Shown here piece after piece: positions 54,684 to 64,000 of a stretch of 64,000 nucleotides of DNA. Position 1 is the stretch's first letter; each line of letters starts with the position of its first letter. Source of the stretch: Isoetes taiwanensis. Taxonomy: Eukaryota > Streptophyta > Lycopodiopsida > Isoetales > Isoetaceae. The stretch is taken from positions 613,050-677,049 of the forward strand of contig JAJEKV010000106.1 of the NCBI GenBank assembly GCA_021234155.1. The letters are read 5' to 3'. The notes below the pieces were generated by a model. It saw only the letters and a program-made list of their open reading frames with translations. It did no database searches and was not told the origin of the DNA. Made by a program: the position numbers and the translations under genes.

Positions 54684-57430
54684 CTGATGAAGTGGATTTT
54701 TCCTAATACTTTCATATCAATTCGAGGGGACCTAATTTGGGATCCATATATTCATCTTAAAAATCAGTCAAGATACTATCGGGGAATCTGAAACCATTCC
54801 ATTTACGACGGGTCAAAAATGGTCAATGCTAGTGATTATGGTGAAATCGTGGTGGCGTATGGTGTATGGTGAGATTGGTGATATAAGCGTTGTTTTATAT
54901 TTCAAAGGGAAAAATACATATGGAAATCTACCATGCACGTGCGAATGGATTCATACTTCTTATGAAATGGAAATTATCGCGAGAAAAATCGAGGAAAACT
55001 ATAACCACGAGCTTCTAGTATTATCAAAATGCATTAGGATGATACGATTCAGGCCTCAATGGATCTGCATTGTAGGATCTGTAACTCTTCTTCTTCCAAG
55101 TCACGTTCAAGACTTCATCAAGTGTTTCTCTGAATAGTTGGTGTAATCCGTAACCTAAAACATGACTTCTAGTTTACTGCTCCCACTTATGATCTGAGGA
55201 TTCGCAGAAGTATTGTCTCGGGGTTATTTGTGTCTTCATGCATCACGAACTGTCGGAGCACTTTTTTAATGCATTTGAAGCATGGATCATTTAAACAGTT
55301 GGATGAACGTAAAGCTGCATCAGGCACGGGGAGACTCATCCTCGAGAGTCATGCACCGCGGAACCGCATTAGAACGCCGACCATTTATTCGGCATGCGGC
55401 AACAGCATCATGCATTGTGAAATGGCATCTGCACGCAGAGAAGAGACTGGCCTGTCAACGCCCGGCTGGTGCTTTAAATGGCGGAACATATGTTTGAAGC
55501 GCAAGTACATAGAGATTTAAGCGGGTCATAAAATCTCTAATATAAAAGCCTGCGTTTCGCGGTTTGTTTAGCCGGTGTAGGTCTGCGGGATGTTGCATTT
55601 GGTGGGTGAGGTGATAGCAGTGTTTATGCATGCGACAATACAAAAGCGCGAAACGGATTTGTGATAGGCCGGCTGTGGCGGCTGAAACAATTTCTTAATT
55701 TCACCAGTTCCAGCGTAGAATTATATGAACAAACAAACAGGTGAAGACGGAGACAATGGGAACCGAAGATCTGTTCTAAACTTAAAACATGGGTTAATTC
55801 TGATGAGCTTAGTGGTAAGGCAGTGATAGACATTTGCCACTAACAACGGTAGATGTTATTTACACGGATGATGTTGTTTACACGAATGCGATCGAGAACT
55901 TAACGAAGCAATGAACTACTGAAATTGATGTTCTGAGGATGATTCTCGGCTCTCCCCAGGCTTAGAAGCAGATCATATCAACTAAACGATGATCCGTAAC
56001 TTCGGCACCATTAAAGTGCTCGTGAGCCGAATACGTGAGTACAACAACCTGGTGTACGCCAGAATCTTGAACGAAACGGAAATCTCATGTTTAGTGTTGC
56101 TGAACCCGCCAACTGATGATGAAGACCTTCGCTATGTCATCTTCTATTACTGAAGCTCGGGGTTATGAATTTTCCTGATTTTCGATGCATGAAGATATGA
56201 ATACCTGTGCTAACTAATCTACCACCTACGCCACGGCTTTTCACCGCGAATTTCACCATAATCGGCCGAGACGTATTGTCCATTTTTGACCCAATCAAAA
56301 TCTCCGTTGATAATATCTTCCGACTGATTTTGGTGACGTAATATAATATGAAAGTGGTAGGAAAATCCCTTACTATTGACATTATTAACAAAGGGTATAT
56401 CGAAACTTTTGTCAGGCTCGCAAGTTTCTGTTTTACATTCTCATTTTTATCTTCGATTACAAAATTTAATATGAATGTTCGAGCCAGTGGAGTAACGGAT
56501 TAGGCAATTAAACTGATTAAACTTTAAACGTAGGTATATCGGAGCGAGATCAACTTTAAAACTGTGGTATCTGTTTTTGAAACGAATAATGTTACGAGCA
56601 CAATTACGCAAGGGTACAAAGCATTATAAACTTGAGCACTGCTCGATTGTAAAGGCAGGTACGGATGGAATGTTGTGAAGTACCAGGTACTTCGATGAAG
56701 ACACCAGGTTCAACGCAGACATCATATATTCGAAAGGGCACTGAACTGCATCTTTTGACCACTGAAAACACCAGCTGTCTGAGAATCAATCTGGTAAACT
56801 ACGCCATATTGATTTTCAAAATGCAAAGGTACGAAACCTGTGAATTAACGATCGAAAGAAAGATGGCACGGCTTCTTTGTGAAAGAAGTGAAAATTAGTT
56901 TAGAAAGGAATTTAATGCTGTACCACTCTTGTGAAAGAGTACGGGTTAAACGTATTGTCTTCGTCTTCTACACCTTCGGTCTTGATCTCGCTCGATTCGA
57001 TATCGAAGATCTTGAATCAAGTGATCAAACTTCATCGGAAAGGAATCGAAGAATGAAGGAGGATTCCACCTCTTTGGCTCGAAGATCTTCCGGAAGCTTC
57101 GAAAATGAGAATGGACTCGGCTCGGCTCCGAATCGATTCGGGCTTCAGCGAATATTGAACTAATAACTGGCATCACCCCAAAGGTGGCAGTTTCCGGCCA
57201 TCCCAGAGGAGGAAGAGGAAGCTGGGCCGATATTCCGACTATGACGGAAGGAATTGGACTTTCTCCTTCACGACCATGACTAAGCTGACGTCAGGCACAA
57301 ATGAACTTTACGATGAGATTTCGTATTAATCTTTATTCACAAAGATTTATTGAACTAATAATAACGCTCGAAGGATTCCATTATTTAATTTTCAAAAACA
57401 TGAAAATATATGTATATGTATGTCTGTCAC
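54684..57430. other. No gene recognised
   Basis: The start is ordinary AT-rich text. From about 55,200 CpG dinucleotides become frequent. Frames of up to 103 codons (54,826-55,137) show no known motif. Confidence 0.4.
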
Positions 57431-57439
57431 CAGTTGACC

Positions 57440-57930
57440 GTTCTGAAATAACCAACATGCCACTTACATATATGTTCACCAAATGCGCATCGATTCACCG
57501 CATGCTGTTTGTCGCCAAACGATTGGTCAATGGTCAAACGTATGACAGATAAATGTGAGCTCGAAGCGTGCCGGAATGACTTCAAATATGCCGCCACGAA
57601 TCGACATGCCAGTGTCAAACGTGCTGCGTAACATCGCCACGTATTCACCGATATACGCATGATTCACCGCAAACATGTTGGTCGTGAAAGTCGACAATTA
57701 ATGAGGGCTCGAAGCGTCGCCGATAAATATGCCACCTGGGCTCTAACCGGAGTAATCAAGCTTATGCCGCGTCAACATCGCATGTTCGCAATGCGCCTCG
57801 TGATTCGCCATGCACCATTTCGTCTTAACATGTTGATCGATAATCGGCATGCCGCGTAATGACATGCCGCCTACGATTCGCCATGTTCGCCGTGTTTTCG
57901 CATGTTCTGCGTGCGCTGACGCATCGCCAC
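57440..57930 (-). repeat. Degenerate, inverted satellite-like segment
   Basis: Words such as TTCACCAAATGCGCATCGATTC, GGTCAATGGTCAAACGTATG (57,526) and AACATGTTGGTCGTGAAAGTC (about 57,672) are imperfect reverse complements of the unit at 52,690-53,345 (GAATCA..TGGTG; CATGTTTGACTTTCATTGACC; CCAACATGTT). Changes often create CG. Period cannot be measured reliably. Confidence 0.45.
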
Positions 57931-60900
57931 GATCGCATTAACTGCCGATTATCAGTCTTTTGAATGCATCGGTTAACTACGGAAGACTGAACTTTCCGCG
58001 ATTCTGTTGAGGAAAGAGGTCCTGACCCGTACGATGGTATACAGCAATAATGCGATGGAAGTCGATGAACGATGAGTTACAGAATGACTTTCTTTGAACT
58101 GATAATACAGGCGATAACGTTACGAAATATTGATACGATCGACTTCGACTCGTTATTCGACGGCCCATTAATAAATCGATCGTCGTTATAACGCTATCAA
58201 CGACTGCGTAACTGGAATTGGTACATATTTAAATATCGAACTGGATAATTATTCAGATTCGCAGAACTCTGCGACGGTTAATGTCCCGGTCTTCGTCTTG
58301 CAGCCACCTGCCGGTTTTCGCGGACCTGCCGTGTCGACGGTGAACTTATGATTTTCTTTATTGAAGCGCTATGGTCTTGAATTTTGTGTTCATAATGACG
58401 ACTGAAATTTAACCATTCTGGAACGTCAACTACTGGTACGACGAGTGACCTCAATACAATGTATACCCTTTTGATCGATCTTCAATGATATCTTTATCTT
58501 TGAGAGAATGTTTTTGAATTACGGGTGTAACGGTTGATCTGGCTGGCTGGATGGGCGATAATGTCTAACGAAATGGCGGTCGGACACCGTTCGTATTAAA
58601 CAACGACATCAAATTGGTGCGTACTGCCAAGGGCTCTGATAAACAGATGTTGAAGGCTGGCTGTTTCAATCTGAGTTGTTTATCGATATGCCTCATCGAA
58701 ATGGTTTATCTGTCATTGGTGTCGTTGCTTATTGATCAGCACGAAAATTAACTGTCGCTAAATACTTCGAAATTGACGAAGTCGTTACGATGGGAATCGT
58801 AGATCTAAATTGATTTGATTTGATTGAATCAAAGTCGGAAGGTGCATCGCTATACGCAATGACACTATTTCTGAGCGGATATGTTTTTCAACTGGGGGCC
58901 GACCGGAATGTCAGGCGCTGACCGACGTTTTGTTTATGGCATTCACCTTGGAAACAACGGCAAACGCTGAATCGATTCGTAATTATAAAATCTACTAAAT
59001 GATTCGACTGTTCGAACGATTCGACGTTTGGCGCTGATTGATGCCCTTTGTATCTGTTGTCTCCAATGAAACGCGGTTATAACATTGAACACCGAATTAA
59101 GTCGTCAAAACCTTTCGGTATCTTCAAAAATTGGCTTTCTGACCCGTGTTTGTGTTGATACTGATCGATATATGAGCGAATTTGTCATATGTTCATCGAT
59201 ATCATAACTATGACTCTCGGGGTTGACTGGGCTGGTTCAAATGCTATATATTACGGCGCACCAATCATGAATAAGGGCATTGAATTACCCGCTGCGATTG
59301 AATATTGATCTTCTTTGGCGTGTATCGAACTCGCTATTAGGTAACTTCTACCGAGAACCGATGATAAGGCACAATGACCGAACGTGGTCTTCTGCGTGAA
59401 CGTTGATGCGGCTGCTTCGACGTTTCGGTCTTAAACTACCTTCTCTGACCGAATGCAACTTCGAAATGTCTTCAGGTCTTTAGATTACGCTTCTTTAACT
59501 TTCTCGGTTTTCGACTAACGGACCGTTAACTTCATGGTCGGAATTAAAGGCGACACCTGGTGCTGACTTACGATGATTGATTAACGATAATCTGAACTGG
59601 CGGTGATGAACGTCGACATCGTCTATTGATGCGGCTGATACTGATCGTTGGTACCTAACGGGCCGACTTGGTCTGCGCCCTTGTTGACCGATCTTGTTTG
59701 TCGTTTCTGTGGCTGATGCGTCTTCCGTTTGCTGGAAGTTCAACTCGTCTAATATCTTCGAAGAGTTTCGATTATACGTCTATGTCTACGGTAACTACAT
59801 ATCCCAATTACTCAAACTGATTTACTGCTGGTGAAAATAATTCCTTTTGTTGTGCTGGAATGGTTTCACATGTCGACCTTACCCGTATGGCTGGAACTGG
59901 GCTTGACGCATGCTAAGCGGGGTAATCGCAGTGATTGTAACTTATCTTTGGTTTTAACTATTCGGAACTTTACTGCTAACTGCGATGTTCTGTTTTTATG
60001 TATCTGAAATTGATACAAAGATGGCGGCGTCTCATCGTTTTGATAAAGGCTAAAGGCAGCAACAGATCTTGTTTATGTGGGAATACCGATTTCTTTAACG
60101 GTATCTAATTAGCCGCACGGTGAGCAAGCCAATTACAACGAGGCCTGCCGGCTACTATTATGCCATAGAATGCTCGATATTGGTAACGCGATCGCCTACG
60201 CAAAACGCTTATCGTAATTGTGGCGACAATTCTCAATGCAATAATTACAAAAATCCGCGAAAGTGGCATGAAATTCGTGAATGCAATTATGTAAGCGCTT
60301 AGAATTTTGTTATGAAGTACTCAAGCGGTTATGGTATTATTGACGTTACGGTAATCCAAGTTATTGGTGTTTCCCCATCGGTCCGTGACGACCGAAACCT
60401 CTCTAACGCTGATTTCGGTACTCTTTGTTATTAGCTCACGGCGGCAGTGCTCCTGCGTTACAATGCCTTTCAATACGGTAATATTCGCCCGGCTTCGACC
60501 TCATATCTTGGCATTAGCAGCAGTCGATACTTGCCGTTATCATGTCATTCGCTTCCCATTTTTAAATTTTATTCTCTTCACCATTCTTTGAACCTTCATT
60601 TGCTGCTGACTTTGATCTGGATTTACGGCTTGCTTACTTACCTTTAGTCACTACGATGTAACAGGGTGATCCATTCTCGATGTCTTGTTGGTGGTAATCA
60701 ATGCCACGTAACGCAACGACGCACGCCTGCATTCCATCGCCAAGCTTGCACCACCAAATAATAAATATTCACCACGTAATTGACATGTGGCTTGGCATTA
60801 CACCACATATAACTTCCTGTCGCAGGCACCTGTAACGTCCGGCACCTGGAAGGCATGTGCACGAAATGTCGGATCGCGAATGATAACACGTCAAACGTAT

Positions 60901-63900
60901 TGACGCCGCAGTACGCGGCACCACGTCGGCGAGCATCCACCACCCATATGTGGCGATAGCGTGTTAAGGCGTTGGCATATGGCGGACGATACCGTTCGGT
61001 ATCGCCGTATCAACATGTGACTGAAGTAGCCAGGCGCTTAATGGAGCGATTCATATTATAGTACGCGTTTGGTACTTATACATATATTACAAACTTCATT
61101 ATTAAACATATGGCGAAACATAAACGTAACGCCCCAGGCTACCTAACATTGACGGTATCCGCCTATTCAGCTTAGCATTTCACTGCCAACACAACTTTTG
61201 CCAAATGAAGTGAAGTATTGCTTTGTTGTTCGAAGCTTTGCTTAGACAACGACCAATATTAAATTGCGTCATGTTCGAAGAGGTTGAAAAGTACCTATTT
61301 TTCGTTGTTCGATTCTTGCGACGAGGCGGTAATGACTGTCATTTCGAAATTTGGTCTTCATTTCATCCCCGTAAATGTACCCTCATTATTTGCGGTGTCA
61401 ACTGCTTCGTCTTTTCATAACGACGCTATCCGAAATGTTCGTTGTTGATCTTTCAATCGTGCTGGTTATGATGCTGTCTTAAAATGTGATTTTTGCTTAT
61501 TCTATGTTGTAATGGTAAAGGAGAAATGTTATTGATGAGGGTTACATCGCTAGATGGATCTTTGTGTTGTTGCGACCTTTGAAAAGTTTTTGGTCGGGGA
61601 TTGCGGATCCGTATATTGAAATGATAGTGCGGTAGTTAGCGCGGCGCCGCATATCTTTGGGATGAATATCTTTGGGCTTCTTCATAGCGATGACGGTTTG
61701 GCTGACGCTGTTTAACATCGCTTAATGAACGGAATCGACCTCACAATGGCATCTGACATTACTCTACTTCTCGCTGACTGAAATGATTGCATGCTTCCTC
61801 TTCGCGTTGGGCGGCTTCGATTTTTTCTCTTGGCGTTGCCGGGAAACTTCAGTATTTCTTTCGCTTTGACAATGCGCCCAGCGCGACCGTAATGCGACGG
61901 TCATGCTGATTTTTCGGCAAAGCATATTATATCGCTATGTATTCTTCGGCATGATGGTAAAGTAAATATTCTAAACGCTTGATGAACGTCGAATACAAAC
62001 CCGTAATTGATTTTCTAACGGGTCCCCAGGCGGGAACTTCGTTTTCTTTCAGCATTGATGGCGTATTTCTTCTTTATTACACCATGGCGAATCATGATGA
62101 CGTCCAGAAGTCGTGTCGAGCTTGGTGATCTGCCGGCGATGTCTTCAGCGTAAGGAAGTGTCCGGTTTACCCGATGAAGTCGGTCGAAAATGTCTTTAAC
62201 GTTAGAGATCGGTTTTGAAGGAAATGGGTGCGTTGTTTGAATAAGCTTTGAATAGGCTGAAGGACAAGGGCCAGATAATGTCGTGAAAAGTAACTCTCTC
62301 ACTACGAAATTAGGTAGTTTACCGCGCTTAATGCCAAAATCATGATTATTAAAACGCGTTTTTGTTCACTTTATTTATTAACCCACGTGAACGCAGAAAA
62401 TGTGAACAGAAATGCGAGGAATGGAGATCGCGTGAATAAAACTTCGTTCGTCGTTCATGTGACAAAACAAATCAAAGAGATTGCCGGTGCTATGCTACCG
62501 TTCGCTTTGCTAAATGGAAAATGGGATGATTACGTGAACAAAGCTTTCGATTGAAGCGATCCACAACGGTGGTTGAAAGTCTAAACGATAAATGACGGCG
62601 TTAAGACGAATGAAGAGGATGATGATGAAGACTTGTGATTGTTAAAGTGAGGAATATGCGGTCGATGTGAAGTTGACATGTTCTTGGTAATGCTGATAAA
62701 CATTGTTAGATGCGTAGCGGAGCTTCATCAGATTGCATTTGATGAAGAAGTCTTCAGTTTCGCACCTGGCGGGGCGGTCTGCCTTTCACTTTAGTTGACC
62801 GATGGACAGAGTCGGAACCCGCTGATGCACTGTTTGAAGTGAAATTTGATATGGAAGAATGGCGGCGGCAACAAAGATGATGTTTGTGCCAAAGTGATGG
62901 CTCCCTTCTGCTGGAATGCTTAACGCTGACGTTTTTATTACGCTTCGGCGGCTACGTAATGAGTAACCATTCTTTGCCATTGTTTCAAACTATCGGCGGA
63001 AACTGGCTTTAAAATTAACTTGTTGCCGAAATGCTGACTGACGATCGATGTGGCTGGCTGATAACTTGTTGTTTACTGCTTTGTCGGCGGTGTTTCGATT
63101 TTATAACTGGCTGTGATTTGTCATGGCTACTGCCAGTCTTCGGTGACTTTATCTGGGCTGTGCTGGTAAACCCTTTTTGCGTATGTTCAATGACTTCTGT
63201 TTAACGGTAAATTTTGGACGAACAACATCAGAACCGTACGTCGAATATAAGCTGGGACAACTGTTCAGTAGAAGCTGCGCAGTCGCGGTAACCCGCTGTT
63301 CGTAGATACAAAATTGACCGCGATATATGTGCGAAAGCTGACTGCGGCTTTCGCTGTCTTTGTTGCAGATTACATGAAAATCTGTAGACTCTTATTCCTT
63401 GCGTGATTTATTTGCCCGATGTCGTGATGAAGTGGTATCTTGTGTTTTAACGACTCTTCTGTTCGTGTTGGAATGATGTTATTACTGAATTGATTATCTT
63501 CGTAACATCTCGCTTTATCATCGATATGTTTATCTATCGAAGCGGCAACGAACGTCTACACCAACTGGCCTTGTTTCTTCTTTTCTCCAGAACAATAATA
63601 CGTAATGTTTGTTAACGCTCTTGTTCTGTATTTTGATATGGTGATGCGTGTAATTGCTTTCATAGAGCGACTTCCGTCAATTAAATGACCGAATCGAGCA
63701 ACATGCAAAATGCGGCTAGGTAATTGAAGCAATGTTCGATACTGTCATCAATAACGCTGTGTACAACTATTGAGATCAAACGGCATGCTGTAACAATTTC
63801 TTCATTAACTATAACGGTAACACCAAATTGCGATGATGGGCCGACTGGTATCGATAGATATAACTTCGAACTTTGTCTTCGATAACGGCACCAGATGCAA

Positions 63901-64000
63901 CCCTTTGAAGGGTTCTTGACGTTGAACCGAGTTCGATAAACTGGCGGCGATGATCGTTAATCAGGTTTCGGTTATGAACGGTCTTTATTGAGGACAAGGT
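57931..64000. other. CpG-rich terminal stretch, no gene recognised
   Basis: No open frame exceeds 95 codons and none carries a recognisable motif. CG is frequent: for example the 60-base line at 58,981 has about six CG, against one or none in AT-rich lines such as 34,201. Short words TAACG, CGATG, ACTGG and GGCTGG recur without a fixed period. A second patch of satellite-like CATG/CACC words lies at 60,700-60,960. No rRNA, tRNA or element end was found. Confidence 0.5.

Overview
The window looks like nuclear DNA of a land plant, in a transposon-rich stretch. The evidence is an L1-type LINE with the plant-style reverse-transcriptase zinc-binding tail, Ty3/gypsy RT-RNase H, CACTA-type ends and plant-like introns. 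No conserved host gene was recognised with confidence. The lineage is not fixed by the sequence; a non-seed plant or gymnosperm is only a guess.

Region 1 (1-1,900): a short direct duplication, then unassigned DNA with a possible 5' gene end on the minus strand near 1,894.

Region 2 (about 1,940-15,700) is the richest part, a three-layer nest. The outer layer is a DNA-transposon-like unit. It has a two-exon acidic ORF on the plus strand (2,068-2,595), arrays of a GGCCTTAGTGCC-type word near both ends in opposite orientation, and a large minus-strand transposase-like gene (about 15,699 to 3,416). That gene has a basic N-terminus, a cysteine-rich zone, an SDGAASQFKGK / GHGKGEHDGAGA core and a BAH-like C-terminus. 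The middle layer is an L1-type LINE (3,820-12,307, minus) inserted into the transposase gene with an 11-bp target duplication. The inner layer is a small Ty3/gypsy-derived element (7,515-11,613, plus) inserted into the LINE endonuclease with a 5-bp duplication (TCCTG) and two 144-bp LTRs that I read as identical. In both cases removing the insert and one duplication restores an open frame. Just after its 5' LTR the inner element carries a tRNA-Arg(CCT)-like sequence in sense orientation.

Region 3 (16,400-18,800): duplicated promoter-like or repeat sequence, then the tail of a second kind of LINE ending in (AATTC)n instead of poly(A).

Region 4 (18,884-42,370): two direct, diverged copies of one CACTA-like non-autonomous family, one keeping only its left end and the other only its right end. 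Between them lies a heavily broken third LINE (about 25,917-28,245, plus) and long featureless DNA.

Region 5 (42,371-64,000) is mostly unassigned. It holds a GTGGTGCC-rich patch, about three units of a 203-205-bp satellite, a degraded second copy of the acidic-ORF unit (53,407-54,683), and a final CpG-rich stretch from about 55 kb with no convincing gene. The low coding quality and many small indels from about 22 kb onward make me cautious about that half of the window.
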